Shown here: positions 16,239 through 24,724 of the stretch, one piece after another | How positions within the stretch are numbered: position 1 is the stretch's first letter | Layout of the letters: every line of letters begins with the position of its first letter | From: Acidobacteriota bacterium | GTDB lineage: Bacteria > Acidobacteriota > Aminicenantia > S016-38 | DNA: 40,407 nucleotides | NCBI GenBank assembly: GCA_015486055.1 | Contig: WFSJ01000043.1 | Location: 1 to 40,407, forward strand | Reading direction: 5' to 3' | Notes under the pieces: generated by a model | What the model was told of the DNA's origin: nothing | Seen by the model: only the letters and a program-made list of their open reading frames with translations | Database searches by the model: none | Made by a program: the position numbers and the translations under genes

Positions 16239-17063
16239 TTATTCGCTGTATTTTTTCAGGCAGTTCTTGACAAAATCAATTGCCCCGTCTGTCTTTTTCC
16301 AGAATTTTCCGAATCTTTTCCAGTAATCATAAGCTTCATCAGGACCACCAACTGTTATGTAGCCTTCCATCATATTTTTTGGCTTTCTATGCCTTGTTTT
16401 TACAAGTTCCTCAGCAATTAGCGGTAGATATTTGATTGCATCCTTCATTGCCTTTTCTGCCTCAGCCTTCCTACTCAACTGAAGCAAGGCTAATGAACGA
16501 CCATACAATATACCAGAACCTGCATCTTCAGGATATTTATCGCAAACTTTCAGAACTTCCTCAGGCCGATTCAGAGCAAAATTGCATTCTACTGATAGAT
16601 AGCGGGCACCCTGATTGTCATTGGGATTTAAAGCTATTAAATTGTAAAAAATTGAGAGGGCTTTTTGGATTTGCCCATTTTCAAGGTAAGTCAATGCTAA
16701 TGCATGATACGCTCTGAGAAAAGCTCTATTTTCAAGCCAGCCCCATTCAAGGTGGTCCCTTCCAATAGAAAAGTTCTCAGGAAAAGCCTTCATTCCAATA
16801 TCAACTGCTTTTTCCCAGAGTTTAAGAGCTTCATCATCTTTCCCCTGATAGCTCAAAAGCAGTGCTAAATTATGATAAGCATCAATATGCTCCGGGGACT
16901 TCTTTATAAGGGAACGGAAAATCCTTTCAGCTTCCCTGAATCTACCTTCATCCATCAAATCTACGCCCTCATAAAGCTTTCTTGGATAAACTTTTGAACT
17001 TGGATACTTAAACCCCCATTCATTTGCGCCCATCTGTTCAAGCTTTAAACCTGCTTTTTTCAC
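16239..17063 (-). CDS. TPR-repeat protein
   Basis: A 274-residue protein made mostly of tetratricopeptide repeats (AERIFRSLIKKSPEHIDAYH, ALTYLENGQIQKALSIFYNL, LNPNDNQGARYLSVEC). I see no signal peptide or catalytic domain, so it is likely a cytoplasmic scaffold. The start is GTG at 17063 with GGGAGG nine bases upstream. It begins five bases after the stop of the 17069-17563 gene, so the two form one unit. The C-terminal part (GGPDEAYDYWKRFGKFW) has no repeat character. Specific function not recognised. Confidence 0.75.
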   Translation of the reverse strand: MKKAGLKLEQMGANEWGFKYPSSKVYPRKLYEGVDLMDEGRFREAERIFRSLIKKSPEHIDAYHNLALLLSYQGKDDEALKLWEKAVDIGMKAFPENFSIGRDHLEWGWLENRAFLRAYHALALTYLENGQIQKALSIFYNLIALNPNDNQGARYLSVECNFALNRPEEVLKVCDKYPEDAGSGILYGRSLALLQLSRKAEAEKAMKDAIKYLPLIAEELVKTRHRKPKNMMEGYITVGGPDEAYDYWKRFGKFWKKTDGAIDFVKNCLKKYSE

Positions 17064-17068
17064 AACTG

Positions 17069-17563
17069 CTAACCTCCCTTTTTAGACTTATCAAAGAGCC
17101 TCTTTATATCATCGTGATGATATATTCTGTTGGACTCGGCTTCAGGGGAAGGCTCCGGAATAATCTTCCATCCTTCAATCTCCTTCACCTCAAAAACTGA
17201 GTCTATGTGAGGCGTTATACCCTCAATCATACTGGTAACCTTTTCCGCCTTTGCCTTGGCCCTTTCTATATTTTTGTCCACAAGGAACAGAAAATTATGG
17301 TGCTCCACAGGGTCTTCTTCAAGATAATAACCCACAAATGCACCAAAAAGTTTTTCCTCAGGGTTTCCTTTATCCCTCAATAGAATTTCCCTTCCATCCG
17401 CATAATTTATTTCCATTAAGGAATCAAAATGGAAATTTCCGCCAGCGAGTTCTTCGCTCACCTTATTCAAAGCATCAGTAGGCCCTTTCCCGCTCTTTAG
17501 AAAATATCTGTGACTTTCGCTTACCTCTCCATCAAAACCTACTCCTATAAGATAAAGCCTCAT
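17069..17563 (-). CDS. DUF1543-like small protein
   Basis: A 164-residue protein. The opening MRLYLIGVGFDG, then FHFDSLMEINYADGREILL and a second half HNFLFLVDKNIERAKAKAEK...HIDSVFEVKEIEGWKI look like the two-part DUF1543 family, which carries similar halves ending in an Asp-rich 'idsl.ei' strand. The assignment rests on pattern memory and is moderate. No signal peptide. GAGG lies seven or so bases before the ATG. It is cotranscribed with the TPR gene that follows. Function unknown. Confidence 0.6.
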   Translation of the reverse strand: MRLYLIGVGFDGEVSESHRYFLKSGKGPTDALNKVSEELAGGNFHFDSLMEINYADGREILLRDKGNPEEKLFGAFVGYYLEEDPVEHHNFLFLVDKNIERAKAKAEKVTSMIEGITPHIDSVFEVKEIEGWKIIPEPSPEAESNRIYHHDDIKRLFDKSKKGG

Positions 17564-17883
17564 CTTAATTCCTCAACTAAATTTTCTCGCAATTTGGATC
17601 GTTTTTCAAGAAAAAATTACATTGGGGAGCATGACAATATCCCTTGGCTCTATCATGTAATTGAAATAGGTGTCCAGAGTCTTGCAGGAACTCTTATCTA
17701 TGGGTAGTCATCGGATTTCCCCTTAAAGTATTCTTTCTCACCTTGTATTTTTATGTCTATATAATCGTCGTAATGGAGAGACCTATATTACTTTCCTTAA
17801 GGAAATGTTCCCTTTTACTAAAGTGATGAGGAAATTGAAAATCCGTGTTGTGGAAAAAATGTTCAGACTGATGTTTAAGCTTT
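17564..17883. other. 320-base gap with a 14-base palindrome
   Basis: No convincing gene. A perfect palindrome TTTCCTTAAGGAAA sits at 17792-17805. A short plus-strand frame at about 17623-17707 (ending VIEIGVQSLAGTLIYG) looks protein-like and may be a decayed gene end, but it lacks a start with a ribosome site. Position 17619-17631 shares 13 bases with the minus strand of the GC-rich block near the right end, which may be chance. I see no clear terminator for ptb2. Confidence 0.5.
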
Positions 17884-18783
17884 TTATCCTCCAATCAAGC
17901 ATCCCAGAGCGATAGAATTGAGTTTATCCTCTTCAGTTTCGTTTCTGGAAGGAATGAGGAGTGGCACTGCAGCGCCCATTATTATGTGACCAACCGGGAG
18001 GTTCATATAGTAGGTGAAGCTCTTTCCGAAGATGTTTCCAGCCTCTATGTTAGGAACTATAAATATGTCAGGGTCCCCTGCAATTTCGCTATTGTATTTC
18101 TTTTTCTCGGCAGCCTTCTTGCTTACAGCTATGTCAAGCGCCATCGGCCCCTCTATTATGCTCTCCGGAAATTCTCCCCTTTCCCACATTTTCCTTATTT
18201 CTCCAGCGTCCAGTGTAGCAGGCATTTTCTCGTTTACAACTTCTATAGCCGCAAGAAGTGCAATCTTGGGCTTTGAAACCCCAAGTTTGTGGAATGCTTC
18301 TATGGCGTTTTTAATAATCTGAATCTTGGCCAAAAGGTCAGGCTCAATGTTTACCCCCCCATCGCTCATTCCTATAAGCTTCTGGCGGTTGTGAAGAGGG
18401 TCCTCTGTGAAAAAGACATCGGAGAGAAGATGTCCAGTTCTAAGCCCTTTTTCCTTGTCAAGAGCAGGGTGGAGGAATTCCCCTGTTCTTAAGGCACCCT
18501 TCAGGAGGACCTTTGCTCTATTCTGCCTCGCAAGTTCTACCGCCCTTGTAGCAGCCTCTTCCTTACTATCCTCTTCTATTATCTCAGCATCCATTTCCCT
18601 TGCGTGTTCCTTTATGAGTTTTTCTATCTCTGCCCTAATTCCTATAAGTATGGGATGGGAAATTCCCAGCTTCCATGCCTTGTAAGCAGCAAGTATTGCT
18701 GTTTTGTCCATTGACCACGGAATTGCAACCTCAACTTTTCCTTTATCTGCTGCCCTTTTTCTTACTTCCTCAAAATTCAGCAT
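17884..18783 (-). CDS. ptb: phosphate butyryltransferase family, second copy
   Basis: A 299-residue acyl-CoA:phosphate acyltransferase: acyl-CoA + Pi gives acyl phosphate + CoA. Family features include VLLKGALRTGEFLHPALDKEKGLR, IGMSDGGVNIEPDL, KIALLAAIEVVN, IIEGPMALDIAVS and ending in a glycine-rich GHIIMGAAVPLLIPSRNETEEDKL. The start is ATG 18783, preceded by AAAGGAGG; a longer frame from 18804 lacks a site. It overlaps iorB by 14 bases and is last in the buk-ptb-iorAB-ptb2 operon. It differs clearly from the first copy at 21163-22062 (LRTGEFLHP here, LISTIYYMK there), so the two probably take different acyl groups. A phosphate acetyltransferase role cannot be excluded. Confidence 0.85.
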   Translation of the reverse strand: MLNFEEVRKRAADKGKVEVAIPWSMDKTAILAAYKAWKLGISHPILIGIRAEIEKLIKEHAREMDAEIIEEDSKEEAATRAVELARQNRAKVLLKGALRTGEFLHPALDKEKGLRTGHLLSDVFFTEDPLHNRQKLIGMSDGGVNIEPDLLAKIQIIKNAIEAFHKLGVSKPKIALLAAIEVVNEKMPATLDAGEIRKMWERGEFPESIIEGPMALDIAVSKKAAEKKKYNSEIAGDPDIFIVPNIEAGNIFGKSFTYYMNLPVGHIIMGAAVPLLIPSRNETEEDKLNSIALGCLIGG

Positions 18784-19357
18784 TTTCCACAACCTCCTTT
18801 CCAAGCCTGAAGGCTATTTTATTTGCCTCTATAGCCTTTTTTGGAACTCGTCTCTCTATGATCTTGAGCCATATGTCCTCAGAAATATTCAGGCTTTTGG
18901 AGAGAACGCCAAGAAGAGCAACGTTCATTGTTCTCATATTACCTGCTTTTTCTGCAAGCTTTTTTGCATCTACAGGTATTGTTTTAACCTTTTGTTTTAG
19001 ATATTCTGTTATATTTTCAGGGTATTCCATGGTTCCAGAAGCGACTGGAAGAGGGTCTATGCGATACTCGTTTACTATTATCGTGCCCCCTTTTTTGAGG
19101 AATGGAAGGTTTCTCATTGCCTCAAGTTCTTCAAAGGCGAGGATCACCTCTGCTCCTCCCAAGCCAACTATTGGGGAATAGACCTTTTCGCCGAAGCGGA
19201 CTGTGGAGGTTACATCTCCTCCTCTCTGGCTCATTCCGTGTATCTCGGATTTTTTTACATCATATCCTGCTTCCATTGCAACCTCAGAAAGTAGATTTGA
19301 GGCGAGGATTATTCCTTGTCCTCCCACTCCTGCTATTATTACTGATTTTGTTTCCAT
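18770..19357 (-). CDS. iorB: indolepyruvate ferredoxin oxidoreductase, beta subunit
   Basis: A 195-residue gamma-type subunit of 2-oxoacid:ferredoxin oxidoreductases. Seen: AGVGGQGIILASNLLSEVA at the N terminus, KKSEIHGMSQRGGDVTSTVRFG near 35-57, and GGAEVILAFEELEAMR. It pairs with IorA to oxidise aryl- or branched-chain 2-oxoacids to acyl-CoA with reduction of ferredoxin. Length is usual for IorB. GAGAGGAGG precedes the ATG. It overlaps iorA by 19 bases and ptb2 by 14, so stoichiometric coupled translation is likely. Confidence 0.92.
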   Translation of the reverse strand: METKSVIIAGVGGQGIILASNLLSEVAMEAGYDVKKSEIHGMSQRGGDVTSTVRFGEKVYSPIVGLGGAEVILAFEELEAMRNLPFLKKGGTIIVNEYRIDPLPVASGTMEYPENITEYLKQKVKTIPVDAKKLAEKAGNMRTMNVALLGVLSKSLNISEDIWLKIIERRVPKKAIEANKIAFRLGKEVVENAEF

Positions 19358-21153
19358 CCTAATACCTCCTCTCCTGCTTTTCTTGCGTTGTCTGCATTGG
19401 GGTCTCTAAGGCTTATGGCATCTACAGGGCATACATCAATACATACACCGCATCCGACGCAGAGGTCTGGATTTATCCAGGTCTTTTTCTCTTTTGTAAC
19501 CGAAATTGCAGGGCAGCCAAGCTTCCAGCAAAGGGTGCAGGAGGTGCATTTTTCCTCGTCTGCTACCGCATAGGTGTATTTCCTCTTGCGGAGCTCAGGA
19601 AGAAGGACGCATGGGCGTCTTGCAATTATAACCGAAGGCTCCTGCCTGTGTATTTCCCGGTTTATGAGTTCCTTGAGACCTTTAAGGTCGAAGCTGTCTA
19701 TGGTATACACATGCTCTATCCCGATTCCACGGACGAGGCGTTCTATATCTATAGTTCTTCCTGGCACCCCTTTAAGAGTCTTTCCTGAGCCTGGATTGTC
19801 CTGATGCCCCGTCATTGCAGTTATTCTGTTGTCAAGAATTATCACAGTGGTTATCCCATTATTGTAAAAGAGGTCCATCAGAGGGGTAACTCCTGAATGG
19901 AAGAATGTTGAATCCCCGATTACTGCAACAAGCTTCTTTTTCCTTGGGTCAAGGCCTCTCATCGACTCTGCTATTTCTATTCCAAAAGCATTTCCTATAC
20001 TTGCTCCCATCTCAACTGTTGTGTCCATTGACGAAAGAGGTGGGAGGGCTCCAAGGGTGTAGCATCCTATATCGCCTGTGACATTAGCTTTGAGCCTTTT
20101 TAATGTGTAGAAAACCCCTGTGTGAGGGCATCCCGGACAAAGGGCAGGTGGCCTATGGGGTATCTTTGGAATATCAAAATGTGAGGGGTCTTTTCCTTTT
20201 AGGGCTTTCATGACTATTGTTGGATTCAGTTCCCCTGTCATTGGTATTTTATCCTTTCCTATTATTTTTATGCCGAGGTTCATTGCTTTTAAGTGCATCT
20301 CAAGGAATGGGTCACCCTCTTCTATAATATATATCTTCTTGACTTTTCCTGCGAATTTTCTTATGAGCTTTTCGGGAAGGGGCCATGTAAGGAGGAGCTT
20401 AAGGAATGTGGCATTGGGAAAAACTTCCCTTGCATATTGGTAGGAAATTCCGTTGGCAACTATTCCAATTGATGGATCACCTTCCTCAATTCTATTCCCC
20501 CAGAAATTTTCTCCAAATTCTTTTATTTTTATTGTCCTTTCCTCAACAAGTTTATGACGAACCCTTGCATTTGAAGGGAGTAAATTTCTCTTGTGGAAAT
20601 CAGGGACATAACCCTTTATTTCCACTTCTTTCCTTTCGTCAAACTCCACTATTGAGAGTGAATGGGAGATTCTCGTAGTCGTTCTGACCATCCAAGGGGT
20701 GTCAAATTTTTCGCTGAGAACGAGAGCCTCCTTTGTAAGTTCCTTTGCTTCCTGGGAGTCTGTTGGCTCAAACATTGGCATTTTCGCATGGAGGGCATAC
20801 CAGCGGTTATCCTGCTCGTTTTGAGAACTGTGCATTCCTGGATCATCTGCGCATACGACAACAAGGCCGCCGGTTGAACCTATGTAGCTTGCCGAAAAGA
20901 AGGGGTCTGCTGCAACATTAAGACCAACAAGTTTCATCGCAACGAGTGAACGGGCTCCTGCAAAGCTTGCCCCAAGAGCGATTTCAAGTGAGGTCTTTTC
21001 ATTTACTGCCCATTGGGACCTTATCTCAGGATAATTCCCTATGTTTTCAAGGATTTCTGTTGAAGGGGTACCGGGATAGGCTGTAGCAAAATGTCCTCCC
21101 CCTTCCCAAAACCCCCTTGCTATTGCCTCATTTCCAGAAAGTATAGCTTTCAT
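19339..21153 (-). CDS. iorA: indolepyruvate ferredoxin oxidoreductase, alpha subunit
   Basis: A 604-residue catalytic subunit with thiamine diphosphate and two 4Fe-4S clusters. The N-terminal pyrimidine-binding half has GNEAIARGFWEGGGHFATAY and NEKTSLEIALGASFAGARS. LCPGCPHTGVFYTLKRL starts the C half, with the ThDP motif GDSTFFHSGVTPLMDL and ITAMTGHQDNPGSG. The C-terminal ferredoxin domain has CTSCTLCWKLGCPAI and CVGCGVCIDVCP. The family oxidises 2-oxoacids from aromatic amino acids; some act on branched-chain or other substrates, and the flanking Ptb/Buk genes suggest short acyl products. AAGGAGG precedes the ATG, nine bases after the ptb stop. Confidence 0.95.
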   Translation of the reverse strand: MKAILSGNEAIARGFWEGGGHFATAYPGTPSTEILENIGNYPEIRSQWAVNEKTSLEIALGASFAGARSLVAMKLVGLNVAADPFFSASYIGSTGGLVVVCADDPGMHSSQNEQDNRWYALHAKMPMFEPTDSQEAKELTKEALVLSEKFDTPWMVRTTTRISHSLSIVEFDERKEVEIKGYVPDFHKRNLLPSNARVRHKLVEERTIKIKEFGENFWGNRIEEGDPSIGIVANGISYQYAREVFPNATFLKLLLTWPLPEKLIRKFAGKVKKIYIIEEGDPFLEMHLKAMNLGIKIIGKDKIPMTGELNPTIVMKALKGKDPSHFDIPKIPHRPPALCPGCPHTGVFYTLKRLKANVTGDIGCYTLGALPPLSSMDTTVEMGASIGNAFGIEIAESMRGLDPRKKKLVAVIGDSTFFHSGVTPLMDLFYNNGITTVIILDNRITAMTGHQDNPGSGKTLKGVPGRTIDIERLVRGIGIEHVYTIDSFDLKGLKELINREIHRQEPSVIIARRPCVLLPELRKRKYTYAVADEEKCTSCTLCWKLGCPAISVTKEKKTWINPDLCVGCGVCIDVCPVDAISLRDPNADNARKAGEEVLGWKQNQ

Positions 21154-21162
21154 AAAACCTCC

Positions 21163-22062
21163 TTATGCCATGGCCGCAGCCATAAGGATTGAGTAAAATT
21201 TTGAATCCTCGCTGTCAGAGCGGGATGTCAGGATTGCTGGGGCAGAAGCTCCAGCTACCATTGCTGCTATAGAACCACCTCCAAGATATGTAACCGTTTT
21301 GAAGAAGACATTCCCTGTTTCTATATCGTGGAAGATAAGTATATCCGCATCCCCTGCAATAGGAGAATCAATTCCTTTTATCTCTGCCGACTCCTTTGAA
21401 AGGGCTATGTCAAGGGCTATTGGCCCATCAACTATTGCTCCCTTGATCTGATGTCTTTTTGCCATTGTTGATATTAGAGCCGCATCAACTGTGCCAGGAA
21501 TTTTTTCAGAAACTTTCTCGTTGGCTGCAATTATAGCAGCCTTTGGTTCTTGAATGCCGAGTTTATGGGCAACTTCTATGCAGTATTTAAGCATTGCAAC
21601 TTTCTGGTCAAGTGTGGGTGTAGGTATGACTGCAACATCTGAAACTATCAGAATTTTGTGGTAACGGGGAGCATCTACCAGGGTAACGTGAGAAAGAACT
21701 TTCCCCGGAGGGAGAAGTCCGTTCTGCTTGTCAAGAATTGCTTTCATATAATAAATTGTGCTTATGAGTCCTTTCATTACCATGTGGGCTTTACCTTCAT
21801 GAACGAGCTGAACCGCCGTTCTTCCACACTGAGCTTCATCCTTTTCCTCAACTATCTGAAACATGCTGTGGTCAACTCCGAACTTCTTTGCTATAGCCTC
21901 TATCTTTTCCCTTTCTCCAACGAGGATAGCATCAACAAATCCATTTCTTACTGCCTTTGCAACTGCTTCAAAAGTATTGGGGTCCTGCCCCCTTGCAACT
22001 GCAAGGACTTTTTTTTCTCTTCCTTTAACCAGTTCCTCTAAATCTTTTAATCTTTTGACCAT
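21163..22062 (-). CDS. ptb: phosphate butyryltransferase family, first copy
   Basis: A 299-residue enzyme that converts acyl-CoA and phosphate to acyl phosphate. It shows the family layout: VLAVARGQDPNTFEAVAKAV, ILVGEREKIEAIAKKFGV, AHMVMKGLISTIYYMKAILD, ILIVSDVAVIPTPTLDQKVAML, IIAANEKVSEKIPGTVDAA, IVDGPIALDIALS, and a C-terminal Gly/Ala-rich segment GGGSIAAMVAGASAPAI...SRSDSEDSK. Length matches clostridial Ptb (about 300). AAGGAGG lies before the ATG. It sits between buk and iorA, and its product is the direct substrate of the kinase. The true acyl chain could be isobutyryl, isovaleryl, phenylacetyl or butyryl. Confidence 0.9.
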   Translation of the reverse strand: MVKRLKDLEELVKGREKKVLAVARGQDPNTFEAVAKAVRNGFVDAILVGEREKIEAIAKKFGVDHSMFQIVEEKDEAQCGRTAVQLVHEGKAHMVMKGLISTIYYMKAILDKQNGLLPPGKVLSHVTLVDAPRYHKILIVSDVAVIPTPTLDQKVAMLKYCIEVAHKLGIQEPKAAIIAANEKVSEKIPGTVDAALISTMAKRHQIKGAIVDGPIALDIALSKESAEIKGIDSPIAGDADILIFHDIETGNVFFKTVTYLGGGSIAAMVAGASAPAILTSRSDSEDSKFYSILMAAAMA

Positions 22063-22078
22063 ATTAAGCCTCCTTATG

Positions 22079-23146
22079 TTAATATTCCATTGCTTTTTCC
22101 TCTCCTTTGAGAACCCTCAGGGCTCCAAAGGCTAATGCCCTCATCTCATCTTCACCTGGATATACAAGAACAGGGGCTATAAATGAAACTCTTTCTTTGA
22201 TCCACCCAACGAACATTTCGGAATGAGCAAGACCACCTGTAAGGACAATAGCATCCACTCTTCCCTTCAGGACCGTAGCATCTGCTCCTATTTCCTTTGC
22301 AGTTTGATAGGCCATTGCCTGGAATACAAGATTCGCCTTCTCGTCTCCCTGCTTTATCATTTTCCCGACTTCCTTCATATCATTTGTGCCAAGGTAGGAA
22401 ACTATGCCCCCTCCTCCTGCAAGTTTCTTCTTAAGTTGTCTTTCTGTAAATTTTCCTGAAAGGGCAAGCTTCATTGCATCCCACACAGGGAGGCCACCTG
22501 CTCGTTCAGGGGCAAAGGGACCATCGCCGTTCAGAGCATTGTTTACATCAATTACCCTTCCCTTGCTGTGAACTCCGACTGAGATTCCCCCACCAAGATG
22601 GACTACAATAAGGTTCACCTCATTATATCTTTTGCCAAGCTTTTTAGCTGCAAGACGAGCAACTGCCTTATGATTAAGGGCATGGAATATTGAGCGTCTC
22701 TGTATTTCTGGAATGCCCGAGAGCTTTGCAATTGGTTCCATTTCATCTACAACCACAGGGTCAACAATAAAAGCTGGAATCCCGTAAGGCTTCGCTATTT
22801 CGTAGGCAAGAATTCCTCCAAGATTTGATGCGTGTTCTCCCTGAAGTCCTATTCTCAAGTCGTGAATCATCGCCTCATTTACCCTGTAAGTTCCCCCTGG
22901 AATCGGTCTTAAGAGTCCTCCTCTTCCAACGACTGCTGAAATTTCCTGAAGATCAATATTTTCCTCTTTAAGCGCGTTCAGAATGACTTTTTCCCTGAAT
23001 TCATACTGGTCAACTATTTTCTCAAACCTGGAGATTTCCTCCTTTGGATGGAAAAGGTTCTTATTAAATATCTTTTCCTCATCTTCAAAAACGCCTATCT
23101 TCGTTGAAGTGCTTCCAGGATTAACAACTAATACTTTATAATTCAT
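22079..23146 (-). CDS. buk: butyrate kinase family (acyl kinase)
   Basis: A 355-residue acetokinase-family enzyme making ATP from acyl phosphate and ADP, the energy-yielding step of the operon. Seen: VLVVNPGSTSTKIGVFEDE at the N terminus; AVVGRGGLLRPIPGGTYRVN; QGEHASNLGGILAYEIA; FIVDPVVVDEMEPIAKLSG; RRSIFHALNHKAVAR; VVHLGGGISVGVHSKGRVID; and VLTGGLAHSEMFVGWIKERV. All are typical of Buk rather than AckA, and the length is usual. AAAGGAGG precedes the ATG, and a strong promoter ends just upstream. It is the first gene of the operon buk-ptb-iorA-iorB-ptb2. Confidence 0.95.
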   Translation of the reverse strand: MNYKVLVVNPGSTSTKIGVFEDEEKIFNKNLFHPKEEISRFEKIVDQYEFREKVILNALKEENIDLQEISAVVGRGGLLRPIPGGTYRVNEAMIHDLRIGLQGEHASNLGGILAYEIAKPYGIPAFIVDPVVVDEMEPIAKLSGIPEIQRRSIFHALNHKAVARLAAKKLGKRYNEVNLIVVHLGGGISVGVHSKGRVIDVNNALNGDGPFAPERAGGLPVWDAMKLALSGKFTERQLKKKLAGGGGIVSYLGTNDMKEVGKMIKQGDEKANLVFQAMAYQTAKEIGADATVLKGRVDAIVLTGGLAHSEMFVGWIKERVSFIAPVLVYPGEDEMRALAFGALRVLKGEEKAMEY

Positions 23147-23176
23147 AATTCCTCCTTTTTAAGAATCCAAAGAATT

Positions 23177-23205
23177 ATTTTATTTTAAAAATCCTTATCT
23201 GTCAA
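23177..23205 (-). promoter_or_regulatory. promoter of the buk-ptb-ior operon
   Basis: On the minus strand a perfect TTGACA (23205-23200) and TAAAAT (23182-23177) are spaced by 17 bases. The -35 lies inside the end of the metallophosphoesterase gene. Transcription would start near 23170, leaving a leader of about 24 bases with AAAGGAGG. Confidence 0.75.
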
Positions 23206-24265
23206 ATTTTCCGCTTTTTATCCTTGAGAAGACAGAGGTGAGCTTTTCACTTTCATAAATTTTCTTCTCAATTTTCCCATCGCCTTTTTCCTTGAATCCC
23301 ACGAGCCTTATCTCCCCCTTTTCTATCTCTATTGCGGTTATAACATGGTCCGGAAATATGCAACATCCTGAGTTGAAATAGACAGGAGCTTCCTCAAGGT
23401 TGGAACTTATTCCCTCTTCTTTTATTTTCTTTTCCATTTCTTTTTCAAGGGATTTAATTTCCCTCAAAGTATCCCTGTATTCTTTTGTGGTCTCTTTTAG
23501 TTTTGGGATTTTATTAATTTTTTCATTTAATCTATCTGCCAGCCTGTCGATCTTTGCCTTTGATTCAAACATTGGTCTGTGGGTATGCCCTGTAATGATA
23601 ACGACCTTCTTTTCATTTGCCCATGAATAATAGATCTGTTCAAGATGATTCCTCACTTTGTAAACTTTATAAGGAGAAGTAGAAGTGATTTTAAAGAGTA
23701 TCTGGATTGGTTTCCAGAAATACCTCACGAAGAAGCGACTTATCTTCCAGATTTTATTGCTTAAAAAGTCTGGTTGATGACCATGAATAAGGAAAAGAGT
23801 CTCTCCTTTGTATTTCAGTTTCAATCCCCAGGGATATTTTTGCGGCTTCGGAAGATATTCTATTAATTTTTCTTTCTTCTCTTTTTTTAATTTCTTTTTT
23901 ATTTTTTCAAGATGCTTTTTCTCAGAAACGAAGATGTCATGGTTTCCCACGATTCTTGTAAGTCTTCCATCTTTTTGAAATTCGGTATGCTTTTCGAATA
24001 GTTCCTTATAAGCAGATATTACCTTTTCTAAACTGCACTCCCATAACTCCTCAATATCCCCTAGGAGTATAAGAGTAAACCCGGAAGTTCTGTATTGCTC
24101 GAGAGCATTTTTATAAATCCATGCGTTTTCTTTAAAGTCATCGCTCCCCTCCTTTCCATCTCCGATGTGAGAATCACTTAGTATTGCAAGTTTCATTTCC
24201 TCACCCAGGTTAAATTCAGGGCTTTTGGTGAAAACTTTGTTAATTTCCTTAAATCCTTTTTTCAT
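23195..24265 (-). CDS. calcineurin-like metallophosphoesterase
   Basis: A 356-residue two-metal phosphoesterase. Motifs: LSDSHIGD (Asp31, His33), LGDIEELWE, VGNHDIF, IHGHQPD and GHTHRPMFESKA, covering the complete ligand set. The layout resembles UDP-2,3-diacylglucosamine hydrolase (LpxH)-like and phosphatase-like members, but a Lys/Glu-rich insert (KKLKKEKKEKLIEY) and a predicted coiled coil near 255-300 are unusual, so the substrate is open. The start is ATG 24265, which has AAAGGAG six bases upstream; a frame open to 24343 has no site. It lies upstream of the buk operon on the same strand, but that operon has its own promoter. Confidence 0.82.
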   Translation of the reverse strand: MKKGFKEINKVFTKSPEFNLGEEMKLAILSDSHIGDGKEGSDDFKENAWIYKNALEQYRTSGFTLILLGDIEELWECSLEKVISAYKELFEKHTEFQKDGRLTRIVGNHDIFVSEKKHLEKIKKKLKKEKKEKLIEYLPKPQKYPWGLKLKYKGETLFLIHGHQPDFLSNKIWKISRFFVRYFWKPIQILFKITSTSPYKVYKVRNHLEQIYYSWANEKKVVIITGHTHRPMFESKAKIDRLADRLNEKINKIPKLKETTKEYRDTLREIKSLEKEMEKKIKEEGISSNLEEAPVYFNSGCCIFPDHVITAIEIEKGEIRLVGFKEKGDGKIEKKIYESEKLTSVFSRIKSGKFDR

Positions 24266-24442
24266 ATTCATCTCCTTTTTTAATAGAAACTTATAGGATT
24301 GAACAATTTGAACTTTTCCTGAGAATTGTCTTATCAAATTCACCCTTCATCTTGTCTTCCTGATTATTATAAAACGAGGAAAGAAAAAATCAATAAATTG
24401 GCTGCAGGAAGACTTAGGAATCTTTGTTTTCATTCAAAAAAC

Positions 24443-24472
24443 TTGACAATACTTTCAGTTAATTATTAGCTT
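24443..24472 (+). promoter_or_regulatory. promoter of the Fe-S/FAD gene pair, possibly leaderless
   Basis: A perfect TTGACA at 24443-24448. The -10 is unclear: TAGCTT at 24467-24472 (18-base spacer) would put the start on the ATG at 24479, six bases later; TATTAG at 24464-24469 (15-base spacer) is the alternative. No Shine-Dalgarno precedes the ATG. Nothing else is seen in 24266-24442. Confidence 0.45.
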
Positions 24473-24478
24473 ATTAAT

Positions 24479-24724
24479 ATGAAGGAAGTAAAGATAAATG
24501 TTAATGGAAAGGATATAATTGCAAAAGAAGGAGAAATGCTGGCTGCAGCTCTTTTGAGGGCTGGATATAAAAGGTTCAGAAAGAGCGTAGGAGGGGAGGA
24601 CCGTTCTCTCTTCTGTGGGATGGGAATCTGCTTTGAGTGTTTGGTAAGGGTTGATGGAAGGACCGTCCGTTCGTGTATAACTCCTGTTAGAGAAGGAATG
24701 GAGGTGCAATTTGAAGAGAGCTGA
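24479..24724 (+). CDS. small [2Fe-2S] subunit of an HcnA-type dehydrogenase
   Basis: An 81-residue plant-type [2Fe-2S] protein. Cluster ligands are C46, C51 and C54 in LFCGMGICFECLV, and C66 in VRSCITP. This is the small (gamma, HcnA-like) subunit found with FAD subunits of amine/imino-acid dehydrogenases such as hydrogen cyanide synthase, dye-linked proline dehydrogenase and D-hydroxyproline dehydrogenase. It overlaps the FAD subunit gene by 14 bases. It has no ribosome site, and a promoter lies immediately upstream, so the mRNA may be leaderless. Confidence 0.85.
   Translation: MKEVKINVNGKDIIAKEGEMLAAALLRAGYKRFRKSVGGEDRSLFCGMGICFECLVRVDGRTVRSCITPVREGMEVQFEES

Noticed and set aside
17619-17631. 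13-base match (TTGGGGAGCATGA) with the minus strand of the right-end GC-rich block
   Set aside because: The match does not extend on either side, so it may be chance despite both being geneless gaps.
17840-17877. Intrinsic terminator after ptb2 on the minus strand
   Set aside because: A T run is present but the stem before it would need a one-base loop, so no stable hairpin forms.
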